Shown here: piece after piece, positions 1 to 13,924 of the stretch
Position numbering within the stretch: position 1 is the stretch's first letter
Layout: the number at the start of each line of letters is the position of its first letter
Source of the DNA: Siniperca chuatsi
Taxonomy: Eukaryota; Chordata; Actinopteri; Centrarchiformes; Sinipercidae
Direction: 5' to 3'
Assembly (NCBI RefSeq): GCF_020085105.1
Contig: NC_058064.1
Location: 18,669,823-18,733,822 of the forward strand
DNA length: 64,000 nucleotides
Position numbers and translations under genes: made by a program
The notes under the pieces: model-generated
Database searches by the model: none
Told to the model about the DNA's origin: nothing
The model's input: the letters and a program-made list of their open reading frames with translations, nothing else

Positions 1-3000
1 TGTCTGTATGGCCAAGATGAAGAGAGGTGGGGGAGTAGCTCGGGTGAGCAGTGCCAGGAGAGCTAATTGTCTCAGTTGCAGCTCAGTGACTAATTATGCT
101 CTCCCTTTATATGCTGTAGCGTGCTGGACCTCGAGGCTGCCACACACACAGACAACGACAGACAGGCAGGATGGCTGTGAGACTTTGTGTTCTTTGTTTG
201 GATTGTGATAAGACGAAGAGGCATCTCGACCAGCGTGACCAAGCCGGGCAAGCCAGAGGCGTATGGTTGAGTGGTTTTTGTGTTCATCGCTAAAAGGATG
301 TGTGTGTGAGCACTTTGAGTAAATGTAAGACGTTACCTGCGAAACGCACTACGGTGTCTGTGTTTGTTCCAAGAACCCACGGTAGCAACAGTCTCCGCTA
401 CACACTGCTGTCGTTTTTCTACTCAAGACAGTCCGTACGAAGTGTCATCCGAACCTGTCTAAAGGCAAAAGCGATTATACCCAAATGGCCACACCCGAAG
501 GCAGAACAAAAAGCCCGCCATCATAGAGAGGAGTGAGACATCATAATCACGCAAACTGGGATAACAGCGCAGACTTTCGGACAGTCTCTCCATTGAGGCG
601 TTCATGGTGCTGCCTAATTCGTCAGAAAGGTGTGGGGTGTTCTGAAGCTGTTTGACCATCTGGCAGTTTAAACTCGTGCTTGAAAAAGCCTAACCTAACT
701 AAATAAACCAAGGGCAAACTTGGAGTCAACAGAAGGCGAAATACCTCCCTAATATATGCACCAAGAAGCCACTCTACAGAGGATTTCTGGAATATCTGAT
801 CCCAACCTGATGAGTAAGAAGTTACCGAAACCTTCCCAGTAAATAACTGCTGAGTCTGTGATTTTGTTTTACACAAAGCCTGATACACTTTTAATTTGCC
901 ATTGATGATGTAAACTCATCCTGATGTTGACCATAAAAACAATATGTATGTGTGATTGCACTCATTACTCATCATGCTGGAGGTTTAAAAAGTAGAGGGG
1001 GGCACTGTACTGCATTTTCTCTCTCCTCCTTTCTCTCCTTGCTGCCCTCTCCTCAAACATAATTTCATTCTCAAGTTCTTTTTCCTCATCTTCTTCCTGT
1101 ACCACCACCTCCCCACCAAGGCACCCCCACCCCCACCACAGTGGCCCGTTCTTCTCCATTGAAATTCTGAGCATCATTTCATCACAACCTCTTATCTCAC
1201 CCGAATTCTTCATGTCTGTGCTCAACTTCACGATCAATACAGCCAGAGGAGATGCGATAAGCTTTGCTACTTCTCCTGACTTCTGCTACTACCTCTCGCC
1301 CCATCTCCTACACACACACACACACACACACACACCCAATAACCTCTCTGCCTTCCAGCTTGAGTTTTGTGCCCTGAAGTTACAACTGAATTCCATGTGC
1401 TAGTCCAGAACAATAGTCACTGTATGATAACAGGATGATTGGTTGGTGTCAGCAACATTTCCTGATGTTTCCTGTTTTTCCAAAGCTATTTGTTCAACAC
1501 AGACAAACCCCCCGCGCTGCTCTCTGGCCCAACAGCAGAAGAAGTGGAGCGTTTTACTTATTGCACATTTTCCTCCACCCTACATTTAAATATCCCTGCA
1601 CGTAGCACCCATAAACACTAGCAAATACTCTTTGCACACTGGTGACATGGATAAAAAACAACAGTGTAAATAACAGGTCATCTCAATGACAATGACACAC
1701 AAATTTCCCGCAAATGTACATCATTGCCACTGAGAAAAAACACAGAATTCCACTATTAATGTTCAAAAGAAAACAGCATCATCGGGCCCATATTTATCAA
1801 ACCTCACACTTTAATTACATTACATTAATTATTTAATTGCACTTAAATACAGTATATCTCTATATAGCCAGCTCAGGAGCATAGAAGTCCTTTGTTGAAA
1901 ATGAAGAATAAGGCTATGGAAGCAAAGAAAGGACATTATAATTTCAATTTTATAAGCAACTGAATGTTGTTTTTTAAGGGTTCACAAGCCAAAATTGGAA
2001 ATTCACCCTTTCAATATTAAATAAACTCAAACTCTTGTGAAATTCTGAAGTCAGGTAAAAAAAAAATCTGGTTGTTTTAAATTAGATTGATGAAATTCAG
2101 ACACCAAAATTCAAGATGAAAAATGCAAACCTGAACATCTAAGCTACTGAGGATAATCAATCGAGCCTGAAGGAACGGATCACACCTCTGTCCTATCAGG
2201 TTACATCCTGTCAGTCACATGATGCAAGAAAGAAAAGTTCCGATGAGTAACTGGAATTCTAGGACACAGGAATTTGTGAAACAAATGAGACAAGAATTCA
2301 TAACACATTCATTTAGACAGATGGGTAAAGATAAAATATTTCAATGCTATAGATTTAGTAGTATGTAAATTTCAACAGTAAATATTCAGTTGTGATAAAA
2401 TTTCACTGGCTGCTGCACCGGTGTCGGTAATAACTTGCCAGCCTGTTTTCTCCTCTGTACTGAAACAAACTCTGAAGCTTTGTGGCAAACTTGGGAACTT
2501 TGCTGACATAGACTGACATACAGATGGTCAAATTTACAATAATTATTTTATTGAGTTTGTGCAAAATTAGCACCAGTTTCCCCTAGATTGGTGAGATTAC
2601 CTTGCGCCATCTAATTTGCCTTTGCAGAGCAAGACAGTAGCCTAAGTGAACTTTTAATTTATTTCTGACCTGGTTTATAGTGTTTATTTTTTCTAGTACT
2701 TCTCCTGTGTGCACTGACGTAAAGACGAGCTACTGTAACAAAGAGTTTCCCTACGGGGATCAATAAAGTATTTCTGATTCTGATTCTGATTCTGAACTGA
2801 AAGTGAGGGTAAGAGAGCCCTCTAGTGGTGCCTTGGCTCCAGATTTTGAGTATGTAGTTCACACTTGATAAGTGACAAAATTTTGTACTCAAAAAAGGCA
2901 GTATGTATACAAAACATTTTTGAGTGTGCTGTTGATGTGCACTTTTGACGAATCTTATTAGAGCTGATATGAAAGGATCATCTTTTGCACTTCACAGCCT

Positions 3001-4414
3001 GCTGACGCTGCTGTCTCTGCTGCACAGCAGACAGTATGTTAGAAGCCGCATGTGACTAAACCTCCAATAAATATTGAAAGCTAATTTTATTTATAGTGTT
3101 TCATTTAAATCAGACCTCTAAATGCTAAGGGAGTAGCTTCTAATCTGTTTAATCAACCAGAGAGTCTTTTGATGATTTGGTGAGAAGTTCCGTCTGCAGC
3201 TGCTCCAGCACCAGCTGTGGTTAAATGTCTGCTTCAATTTACATCAATAGCACACAGGAACTAGGATTAAAGTTAAGCCATGTTTAATGAAATTTGCCTC
3301 AGGTCTTATGTATGATACCCGCACAACCGATGTGGAGTCAGCACAGAGTCAGCCTGGTGACTGCCACAGGTAGAGCCACGCCACATTAAAGAGAGAGCCA
3401 CTCAACCAGATTTATTATTAACAACTATTTTCAATTCTCAACATCAAAAGTCATTCTAGGATTTTTCAGTTAACCTCTGCAGAATATATTGTATTGTAGC
3501 GGCAGTGCTCATATACATACATTCTGCTATAGCAACAACATGAGATGAAAGCATTAACATTTATTGCCAGAGGTGCCGGCTCCTTTATGAATATTTCTGC
3601 TCTGTCGTGCACATAAAATATCTCACTTTTTTGTACCACATCAACTTTGAGCCTTGAGCAGAGACTGCAGAAAAAGTGAAAGACTACATCTCATTTATAC
3701 ATTCTAGGCATTTAGCCAATGCCATTTTCAGAGCAGCTTCCATGGAGGGCAACAGCAGAATAAGCTTCAATTCCTTGATAAAAAATATTTAACATTTACA
3801 TTTTCAGTTTGAAAAGAGGTCAAGGGTCATGGTGGCCTGGCAAGAGCTCCAGCAAGTGACTTCTGTGAGTCCAGATTGATAGTCGACACAGTGCTGGGGG
3901 AAGGGATAAGAAAGGTAGTTAAGAAGAGAGATAAAATACATGTTACAGATACAGATACATGTCTTTAGTTCAGGGAAAAGAAGATGATGAAGGTGATTTT
4001 ACAGTGTGATTCGGCACTCTGGTCTGTTCAGCCATTAGCTGTGGAGTGCCTGGCTGTAAGTCACAGTGAGAAAACTGAAGGTGAGGAGGAAGGAAGGACG
4101 CATTGGGCTTCAGAGGCTGTTTAAGAAATCCTCTCACAGCGAAACTACACTGGAGAAATACCCAAAGACAACTTGAAAAACTACTAGCTTCCTTCTCCAC
4201 CAACATGATCAGAATATAAATCTTATACAGTATCACAAGAAATAGGGTGAGTGAAACCATAGTAACTTATTATTCAAGGCTGCTATATTTTCTGTTGATT
4301 CTTTGATAGGTAAACATCAGAAGCATTTTCATTCTGCGGTCTTGGCTTGAAGAGGTTGCCCAATTTGCACCCACACTTAAGATATATATTACTAATTAAT
4401 GAATAGACTGAAAA
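1..4414. other. Non-coding upstream DNA, no gene seen
   Basis: Only short open frames without family resemblance. It holds a (CA)n tract at about 1312-1334 and a LINE/SINE-type 3' tail at 2640-2795. The rest is AT-rich unique-looking sequence. Confidence 0.6.
2640..2795 (+). repeat. Non-LTR retroelement 3' tail
   Basis: CTGTAACAAAGAGTTTCCC and GGGGATCAATAAAGTA run into four TTCTGA-type hexamers, the typical 3' end of fish LINE/SINE copies. Confidence 0.55.
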
Positions 4415-4672
4415 CCACTGGTGGAAAGTAAATACTTTGCTCAAGTACTGTAATTAAGTACAATTTTTAGGTATTTTTACTTGAGTACTTCCATTTTATG
4501 CTACTTTATACGCCTACTTCACTGCATTTCAGAGGGAAATATTGTACTTTTTACTCCACTACATTTATCTGACAGCTTTAGTTACTATACTACATTACTA
4601 GTTACTGTTCAGATTTACATAAAAAAAAAACACATGATAATTTATAAGATATAATACACTGTCAAAGATTAA
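4415..4672 (+). repeat. Teleost CACTGGTGGAAAGTA-type DNA-transposon remnant
   Basis: Begins CCACTGGTGGAAAGTAAATA and contains CTTTTTACTCCACTACATTT and TCTGACAGCTTTAGTTAC, hallmarks of a widespread percomorph non-autonomous element (hAT-like as I remember). The 3' end is missing. Confidence 0.6.
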
Positions 4673-4673
4673 A

Positions 4674-4735
4674 CCAGTGGTTCCCAACTCATTTCAGACA
4701 GTTTCCGATTGGGGCCCCTTGTCACAGTTCAGATG
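4674..4735 (+). repeat. Fragment of CAGTGGTTCCCAAC-type MITE
   Basis: CCAGTGGTTCCCAACTC resembles the terminal repeat of the element at 13925-14146. Only the first ~60 bp remain before the LINE remnant. Confidence 0.4.
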
Positions 4736-4739
4736 TGTA

Positions 4740-5625
4740 TGAGTTCCATCATGGAGAGATTTCCTCTTGTTGGAACTCCCTGAATTTTTATCATCTTGTA
4801 TTAAATTATGATCGAATTGTTCTTTGTGCTGATTTCAATATTCATGTTGATGACTCCTCTAATGCCCTTGATGCTGATCACTAACTCTTTTACCTTACAA
4901 CAACATGTGTCTGGCCAAATTCATTCCTGTGGCCACACCTTAGACCTAGTCTTTAGTCTGGGCCTGAAAATGCCATCTGTGGAAATCAGGCACATGTTTG
5001 TATCTGATCACCTATGCATTGTTTTTAACTGTGAATTAGAGGCTGCTAGTACTGTCTTTTCCCGCTCTAAGTACAAATGCGTCCTTAATGAGCATAGTGC
5101 CTCAAAATTCTGTACACTGTTCAATTCTCCTGGCAATGTGTTTCCCGATTCCTCCAACACCAATGATTTGGTTGATTATTTTAACTACCAGTGTTCTTCA
5201 ACCTTAGATCCCATAGCTCCACTGAAAAATAGACCAAACCCAAAGACTAGAAAACAGCCATGGTTAAATAACAGTATTCAAAGCTGTAAAAGGAAATGCA
5301 GAAGAGCAGAACGCAGATGGAAGAAATATGGTCTCCAGGTCCACTTTGTGGACATGAAAGAGTTATTACTCATTTATAATAGGATGGTGAAGGATGCAAG
5401 AACATGTCATCTCTCTGCACTTATTTCTGCCCATCAGCACAACCCCAGATTCCTATTTAAGACTGTGGATTAGTTAGTTAACCCTGCCTCTTCTTGTGCT
5501 CCTGCTGATTTTGATGCTGATTGTGAAAAGTTTCTTTAGTTGGAGTTAATAAGATCTGATATCACCCCCAATCCTGCCTTTTTAGATGTGGATCACCCGC
5601 TCAGGGATTCTTTGAGCAATTTTTC
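4740..5625 (+). mobile_element. Degraded LINE (L2/CR1-like) ORF2 fragment
   Basis: A 221-codon open frame (4808-5473) encodes the end of an endonuclease domain: GHTLDLVFS, VSDHLC, then KQPWLNNSIQSCKRKCRRAE and YNRMVKDARTCHLSALIS. These motifs lie between the endonuclease and reverse transcriptase of fish L2/CR1-type LINEs. Its upstream part (ADFNIHVDD) is in another frame, so there is a frameshift near 4890. A stop at 5473 and decayed coding follow to about 5625. The reverse transcriptase is gone. This is a dead copy. Confidence 0.75.
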
Positions 5626-5629
5626 TCCG

Positions 5630-5816
5630 GGAGAAGGGAGAATAGGCATAATGCCGAGTAGCATTGAGAGTCCTAGTCACAAACGACTAGGACACAGACT
5701 GAGGTGAGTGCAGGGCTTTTATGCAGGTTGTGATTGGGAGCTAATGGGGAGCAGGAGTGTGACTGGGAGCAGGTGTGGATGATTAGTGGGTTGTGGAGCC
5801 TGGCATATCCGTGACA
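5630..5816 (-). mobile_element. Possible LTR fragment, Ty3/Gypsy-like
   Basis: On the minus strand it starts TGTCACGGATATGCCAGG and carries a TATA-like GCATAAAAGCCC about 100 bp in, as in fish LTR U3 regions. The second end and internal region are not seen. Confidence 0.35.
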
Positions 5817-8187
5817 CAGTGGGGGTGAACCATAGGTGTATTGGGCCATTAACTTTGATCACACAGGTATAAATGAATGGATATAGCTGTACATTTCATA
5901 CATTCCAAACAGCTAAACTACTCTTGGAGTGAGAGAAACAGAGCTTGTAAGAAGCAAGTACAGCACATTCACCTGAGTGGATTTGAGCCAGGAAGTTTAA
6001 AAAACAGCACTTTGTGACTTTGTGCAAAATCCCCTTGACAGTCAAAGATTTATTCACCCCAAAAACACAAGCACCCAGAACTTTAGGTTTGACAAAACAC
6101 AACATATATAATATAAAACCACCCATGCAAAGCAAGACCACATTGCAGCAGCTGCTGGTATTTGGGATTCAGTGTGGAGACCCTGTTGAGTAAATGTGTT
6201 GAGAAATGGGACCCCGGGCTGATGATCCATTTCACTGCAGCATTAGGCTGAATTCACTGAGCTCAGTCTCCTGCAGGCTTCCATCTCTCTCCATACATCA
6301 CACACGTGAACCCTAACAAGCAGCTGGCTGGCCGACTCTACGCCAAATTGCACCAAATTGTTTTCTTCTGATATTGTTTGCGTCCTGCTTGCCAGGTGAA
6401 ATCAAATCACATCACGTTGCGGAGCAGAATGTGAAGCAGTACCATTCCCATCCGAACTGAGGCATTTGATAGAGAACACCTCTCAAATATAAACAGGTTT
6501 ATTTTCCATCCATACTATTTATCTATGATGATTCATAGTGTGTAATGTATCATCTTTTAGTAATCCAGCCTCTGGCCTCCAAAGAAAAATGGATTTGAAA
6601 ATGCATCTAGTGCCATGGTGGTAATAACCGTAACATTTTTGGCCTCTACTATTTTGTATTATGCGTATGTTTATGTAAATTTCCAAGAGTTTGGGATGCA
6701 ACAGACCCCTGAATATGAATGCTAACAAGATTTGTATGCATCCACAGGCTATGAACTAAGACTGTGCCAAAATAAATTAGAATGGACAGTCACATACATC
6801 TCTAAATAAATAGGCGAGGTTATTTGGTAAATGTAAGCTTGACTTTTCTACGGTCGCAGAGTAGGTGGAAGTAATGGCTTTATAACATTTATATTACAAC
6901 ATAAGTCCAATGAATGATTTTCATGGCAGACAAATAATCTCAATCACTTTTAATGAATTCACAATGATCTATTCTAATGCAGCCAGTAAATTATTTACTT
7001 GGGTAATTGTTTGCTGGGTACACCTTATGTACACAGCATCAGCAGTGAAATCCCTACAGTGTCTTTCTGATGAAATGATCCACTGTTGGAACTGTGTGGA
7101 AGTCCCTTGTTCATGGTTGAAACATTGACTGAAAATAGATGAAATTACCCTGGTTTGGCTCTGAAAATGACATCTCGGTTTTATCATCACTCATGGCCAC
7201 AGAGGATGGAGGTGGTGGTTGTTTTCCCTCAAACCACCTCCACATCGACAGTATCTTTTCCCATTTTATTCTCCTGTAAAGAGACACTATAGTGTATTGA
7301 CACTGCAGGGCTAATCATTTCACCACCCTTGAATCAATACTAATCTCCATGTTTGTATGAAGGTTGGATGTTTACCAATCCTGTCAACGGGACTAATCGA
7401 CAGATTTACATTTGGGGTCAGGTTGTCAATTTCCAGTCAATTTTCATTTTTCAGTTGTCATTAGAGGGTTTTCAGGTGATGTAAGGGACTGCATGAAAAT
7501 GATTAAGGTGGTAATTTAAGGGGAGAGTCATTTTTTGTGTGTTGTGTTGTGTTTTTGTTTTGTTTTGTTTTACTTTCTGAAGGGAGGGTAGGTAGTAAAA
7601 TTTGAGGAGAGCACGGCAGGGTCTTTTAACTTTTTCTCATCCTAGAAATATGTTATATTACATTATTCCTTTGTGAGATTTATTGTTAAAAAAAAGAAAG
7701 AAAAGAAGATCAAAATTATCAAAACGTTTTGGTGTGCACCATTTCTCTTAAAGGTGTGTTTGGCCAAATGCAGAGAACAACAAGTAAGAGCCAGCAGAAA
7801 TGATATGTCATTGTAGAGAAGCAGAATACACATTCATCTGTATAGTTATTAGTGATTAAAGATTATCTGTCCAGAGTGTGACATTTTCACTATACCCTCA
7901 CACCTTTACTATGTCATTCATCATAACAGAAAGCAGAACCACAGTAAAGAGAAATATGTTATATGAAGATAGCCTATAATCCATGATTATTTACAGTTTG
8001 GAATTTATTATAGGATTTTAGAATAGAATAGGTACCCATTAGTTTAAAAATACCTACACTATAAATTATTTTTAAGTTCCCACATTGTTACCCCCTTATT
8101 TCCTAACTTCACATCTTGTTCACTTGTAGCTACATGTATGTATCGTACGTACTGTACTGGTACACTGTTAGTACAAAAATGACACTG

Positions 8188-8192
<5 letters not shown>

Positions 8193-8237
<45 letters not shown>
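8193..8237. repeat. (TA)n microsatellite
   Basis: About 22 uninterrupted TA units. Open frames through it encode only Ile-Tyr repeats. Confidence 0.9.
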
Positions 8238-8240
<3 letters not shown>

Positions 8241-8844
8241 TCTGCAGATGCTGTGTTGGATTCATACATTGCGGCTCAACGTCCCATTGATCAGTACTGC
8301 AGAGACCTGCTGACTAAATGAGTTTTACCAAGACAGAAGAAGGGAAGGGAGGGGCAGAAGAGAGCTGCTCTCCTCATTCTCCTTCAACATTTCAAGGTGA
8401 TATTCACCAAATGTCCATCTTCATGTATATGAAATAAGAAGACATCAAAACACCATCAGACTTTGTAAGTGCTATTGATCTTCTGTCTGCTTTATGAGAA
8501 AATGCTTTGGAGAGGAAGAAACAGCGAAGGGGTGGAGGGGGCAGGAGAGTTGTGCTGTTAAGTGTGCTATTAATCAAGCAGAGACTTGGGAGGGGGGTAA
8601 TCAAAGATTCACTTCAGTGGAATATCAGCTTTCAACAGATTGACTCACTTCCCTAACCCCCTGTTGTATACTTGGATGAACACAATTTCTATTTGAATAA
8701 AACAAACAGTTTTCAGAGGAAATGTATCGTGAGGAAAAGAAAATAAGCATGAAGGGTTAGATAACTGAACAAGCTTGGAAAGCTAGTGCAGAATTATGTC
8801 ATGTCTCCCAGATTTAGTCTCCTTTAATAGCAGGCATCCAACTT

Positions 8845-8965
8845 CCTGAAGTGTTCTTGAGCAAGACACTGAATCCTTAGCATCTCTCAGGGTGCAGCAC
8901 TATACCTGACCTCTGTGTTTTTTGTTATAATGTTGATGCCATGTTGCCCTGTTAGGGATAATAAA
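8845..8965 (+). repeat. SINE/LINE 3' tail remnant
   Basis: TTGAGCAAGACACTGAATCC, a GTGCAGCAC motif, and GGGATAATAAAGTC are the conserved 3' features of many fish SINE/LINE copies. Confidence 0.45.
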
Positions 8966-9363
8966 GTCAACTATGACCCATCACCTCAAAACACAATTTG
9001 TTTATAAAGTTTCTGAGAAATTAAGCTTCTTGTTGCACTCATAGTACGGTGCCATGGTCAAATGTAAGCAAGGGATGAATATACAAGGAGCGTTTTACAG
9101 CGGTGGAACTGGTGCTCAAATCGTTAAATATCGACACCATACCACACTTTCTGGGAAAATCCCACATTAAAAGTAAATAAACAAAGGTCTCAAATATATT
9201 TCCATTTCACGAGCTCTTGTCAAAAATATGTTTAGCATCCATGGTTACACTGTTGCTGAGCTGCAAGCACAGCAACATAAAAATGTGGCCCAAACCCATT
9301 GCTGTGTGATTGCTGTTCATTCTCTAAACTGCGATTTAAGCTTTTGTGCTTTGACTTACTGTA

Positions 9364-9715
9364 GGACCGCAACTAACAATTATTTTCATTATTGATTACG
9401 CTGCAGATTGTTTTCTCAATTAATTGCTAAATTGTTTGATCTATAAAAAAGTTATAGTAAAAATAGTAAGAAAGGCCCATCCCATTGATCAAGTTGACAT
9501 AACTGAATTGCTAGTTTTGTCCGACCAACACTAAAACCTAAAGATATTCAGTTTACTGTCACTGAAGATGAAGTAAACCAGCAAAAATGTACATTAAAGA
9601 AGCTGGAACTAGTGAAATTTTGGCATTTTTTTCTTTTTAAAAGAACATTACTTAAATGATTAATCAATTATCAAAATTGTTAGCGAATAATTTTCTGTTG
9701 ATCAAGGAAAAGATT
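9364..9715 (+). mobile_element. Teleost GCAACTAACAATTATTTTC-type MITE
   Basis: Begins CCGCAACTAACAATTATTTT, contains AAAGATATTCAGTTTACTGT and GAAGCTGGAA, and ends GATTAATCAATTATCAAAAT. All are recognisable blocks of a widespread fish non-autonomous DNA element. No coding capacity. Confidence 0.6.
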
Positions 9716-10241
9716 ACTTCCAGTCTTTGTGCTAAGCTAAGCTGAGCAGGGCATGGAACTACCTCTGTACTGGACACACAGAGAGGACATTTTCTCATCA
9801 AAACATGACATGACATGAATATTTCTGTCCACATTTAGGTTGAGTGTTGTACTGCGCTAAACTAAGCAGCAGTAGTCACTACTGATTTAGCTATAAATCA
9901 ACAAAATGGACGAGACCCCTTGATAGATCTAAGGACTCACAAAGCCTTCGCTGGCCGAGCTGAGTATTGAACAAAGCTGTACTGTGACATAATAACTGGC
10001 AACAATTTTGATCAACTTCAATCATATCATCAATTAAACGCCTAATGTTTTTTTAAGCAAAAGTGGCAAAAATTCATTGGTTCCAGCTTTTCACATGTGA
10101 ATATTTGCTGGGTTTTAGGTTTCTATGATAGCAAATTGAAAAGCTTTGGGTTTTGGACCATTGGGTTCAGGGAAATTGCGATGGGCATTTTTCACTGTTT
10201 ATCGAGAAAACAATCTGCAAATGAATCACAAATTAAAATAA

Positions 10242-10244
<3 letters not shown>

Positions 10245-10291
<47 letters not shown>
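10245..10291. repeat. Compound (TA)n(CA)n microsatellite
   Basis: About 15 TA units followed by about 8 CA units; a further (CA)n lies at 10407-10428. Confidence 0.9.
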
Positions 10292-11454
10292 TCTACACAC
10301 ATATTACTAACATAATAATAATAACAATAATTAATAACATATTCATTCCAGTATACTCTCATACACTTAAAAATACACAAACTCTGTTGTCCCACATGCC
10401 CCCAACACACACACACACACACACACACTCTCTCCCTCCAGCTACTGGAACCACCTCAGCTCCCTCCCCTCACTCTGTGTCGCTGTTTGTCTCAAGGCTG
10501 ACGTGGTTGCAGGAAAAATAAAGTACCCTCCAGAAAAACACACGGGTATTTATAGATCATATTCAACACAAAGTATTTTCAAATCAAGAGTCAAATAAAA
10601 GAAGTGATAATTAAGTGCTAATGAGGTTTAAAAACTGAATAATAAGCTCAACAGACTGAGCTTGAGTGTGTTAGTATGTGTCGTTATGATGTAGGTTTTA
10701 TATTTCCATTTGTTATCACTTATCACTTGACTTCCTTTCCCCCATTTATCTCCACTCTTCCTAGTAAAATTACAACATGTTTAAAGAAATGATGCTGTGG
10801 TGACTTTGGGAGTGCTGGAATATGTGTTAGTGCATGTTATATTTTAATTAACACATATTGGGTTTATTATTTATTACTAGACATGTTGTTTGACTTTGCT
10901 AATGCAGGCTGGCACTTGCTGCTTGACAAGTTTTCATGATAGCTTGTCTGATTTTTCCTTTTGGAGCGAGATGGTTTTAGAATTTTCCTTTTACCAGTTC
11001 AATTCAAATAAACTGGTAGTCAAAATTACTTTTAATAAGTCAGTAAGCAAACCAGCCAACACATGATCAGTAGTATTTCCACAGGGCCATGTTTGCCAGC
11101 CAACTGCTGCAGCACTACATACATTACATACTGAGTATGTATGTATGACTTACACAGTGTACAAATAGTTATACTTTACTACATTTGTAGTAAAAGTATG
11201 CTCTGAGTCTACATACATTCAGACTTTCACATCTAAAACAGAGATTCTGACCATTGATGGTATTTATTATTAAATAACGTCTTATGGGTTCTTATCCCAC
11301 TCCTTAAGTACATGTTTCTTTTTCCTCAACCAAGTTTGGGCTACACGTGCTTTTGCTATCCCGCACAGGTCAAATAAAGTAAAGCAAAGTCGGTCGAAAA
11401 CGCCACTTCACTAAGATCTCCTGAAAAAGAAAGTGCTGTACTGTTCCACTACAT

Positions 11455-11720
11455 ATTGCTACATTCCACATGTTCTTCCCCTCAGGAAGAACTGTAATAA
11501 GTTTGGTGAGCCCCTGACTTTTCATCTATTGTCATCATCGGGTCAAGGTTTCAGTTTGTCCAGTACTTTGTTTTATGACCAAATACCTGCAAACTAACGA
11601 CATTCCTGTCGGTCTCAGCTGCACTGTGTTTAGTGCTAATTAGTACAGCGAATGTTAGCATGCTAACATGCTAAACTAAGATGGGGAACATGGTATAAAT
11701 ATTATACATCAGCATGTTCA
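11455..11720 (+). repeat. Copy of TTAGCATGCTAA interspersed repeat family
   Basis: CCTCAGGAAGAACTGTAATA, TTTATGACCAAATACCTGC and TTAGCATGCTAACATGCTAA identify it. Related copies are at 40740-41355, 43210-43720, 51116-51300 and 55690-55780. Confidence 0.65.
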
Positions 11721-13924
11721 TGTCATTTCATAAGACTGTTATGCTTGATTGCAGCTTCTGGAATAAAACAAAACAAAACTCCGTAGTCTATTTTGTCAGT
11801 TTTATTTCCTGTTTCTTTTCCTCACAGTAAAAGCTAATTTACCTCCTTTCTCTTCTTCTTGACTTGTCATGTGTCTGATCTACAGAAGTGTGTTTTACCT
11901 CTCTACTCACTAAAGTGGGTCTGGATAAGAACATTAGGCAAATACCTAAAATGCAGAAAGGAACATTTAGCGTTGCACTAATGCATGTTCCCTTTCAATT
12001 AGAATTGATTTATTTCTTTGCTGGGCTTTTAGCCAATATGGCCGACATGAGTTCACATTCGATGGGTCAGTTCTACACAGTCCTCTGCTGCTACATTGCT
12101 CAAATAAAAGGTTTGATTTGAGATTATTGACGAAAAAAACGACATGTTTAGGATGTTTTTCTGCATCAAGCTGGTCAAATTAAAATCTAAATTTCTGATA
12201 TATTCACATAAATGTTCAGTATGTTTTAAAGAATTGGTGGGAAAACTGAGCTTTGGGATGTTTTTCCACCCGTCACATTTAAAATAACATTTCTCTTTTA
12301 CTCCTGAGAGAGTAAACCTTTGAAAACCTTAATAATACATTACAAGGCACCATCATACAAATTTCTATAGAGCAGCTTTAAGTTCATTTTTAAGACATGC
12401 AGACACTGGTTCTACTTTTACGAAGCCCCTAATAAAAGTTCTGACACCATCCGGATGGTGATAAACACAGAAGAGCACAATAAGTTAATGATAATGGAGG
12501 GGATCTCAAACTCATTTGCTTTACTGGTGTCAAAGGGAAACCGCCCCCACCCCTCATTCATTAATTTGAATTTTTTTGCTTTTTAGTTTTGATGTGATCA
12601 GTGTTGTACTTTTTGCAGACCTCCCTTCTCTGGAACCGACTGCAGACATTTAAAAACGTCCAAATTGTCTCATAGCAACATTTACCAACTGATGCACACA
12701 GTGTAAAAGTCAGAGTCAGCCTAACCTGAGAGTAGTTATGTAGTCATGTGACTTTTGAAAGATCAGATGAAGCAGAAAATTCAGTGAAATGAGTCATTTC
12801 AACAAGAATATCTGACAGGAAAGTGCGGCGATGCACTGTGCTGGAGGGCGGGCCTCGTGTGGGAAACTAACTTACGACTGTGTCTGAAGCCTTTGCTAAA
12901 TGCCAGTGTCAGATGAAAGACATTTCAGATGTTGTAAAATGTCTGCACTGAGTAAAATGTCTGTACCCTGTGAATCGTAACAATTTTCCAGGGGAGCAGT
13001 TTAAGAAAAGGTCAGTATGCAATACCGAGCAGCGAAACAGAGGCATTAAGTGTGGATGGCATTTATACAAGGTGATTGTGACTGTACTGCATCAGTTTAC
13101 TTTTTCTGTTCTGCGTCTACCACAAAGTTTGTTTCTATTCAAGACATCAAACTTAGATATTTACATCACTTGGCAGTTCATCGAAAAAACAGTAAGCTAC
13201 AGTTATAATGCATTGCTGTAAAGCATATAACAAGACAGGTAAACCACATTACACTAGCACTCTACTCCGCTATATTTGAATTGTTTAGTAGTAGAGGCAA
13301 TAATTTGTAATCATGTTGCAATGCTGCTCGCCAAAGTAACGATGGAGAAATGTTTGCAGGCACACGTTGCGTTGATTCAGTGATCTGTATGCGTTGTAAT
13401 AAATATCAAAAAGTTGTACTAATACGAGGTGTCTGTATTCCGAGCACTCATTGTGGGATTTAACGTTTTGTGTTTAAAAGTTGCAACTTGGCAAGTCATT
13501 TTGGCTCTTTGCATTAAGAACTGTGCACATTAGAACTCGAAAACGAAACCAAAGCAATTGAAAAATACTGTAAATGAGTCACATTTGGCAGGGGTGGAGC
13601 TTAGGCCAAGGTTGTGTAAAGGTGCCCATTAAAAGGTTTGGAGATCCAATACTTTTACATACAGTAGCCTATGTGCTTTTTTTGTAACCAGGTTAAAGTT
13701 AGTGGTGTTTAATGCGACTCCAGCTGGCTGTAGCTTACTCACTAGTGGCTAGAGCAGCACACAGGAAGGAAAACAATCCATCTGCTAAAAACTGAGGCCG
13801 GCCATTTCCAAGCAGACACCATCAAACTGAGACGTAACAACTCTGTTAACTAATCACTAACTAAGAAGCAATTACCATATGGAAACAGTTTCATGTTTCA
13901 TAGGCTTGCTTGTATATCATAAAG

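Larger units (their letters stand above)
5820..9360. other. Non-coding DNA, no gene seen
   Basis: No coding resemblance. It contains a long (TA)n tract (8193-8237) and a SINE/LINE-like tail (8845-8965). Confidence 0.55.
9990..13924. other. Non-coding DNA, no gene seen
   Basis: Contains TA/CA microsatellites (10245-10291, 10407-10428) and one copy of the TTAGCATGCTAA repeat family (11455-11720). No exon-like segment is recognised. Confidence 0.55.

Noticed and set aside
965..1237. Glu/Arg-rich minus-strand open frame
   Set aside because: Low-complexity translation of a pyrimidine-rich strand, with no splice context or homology.
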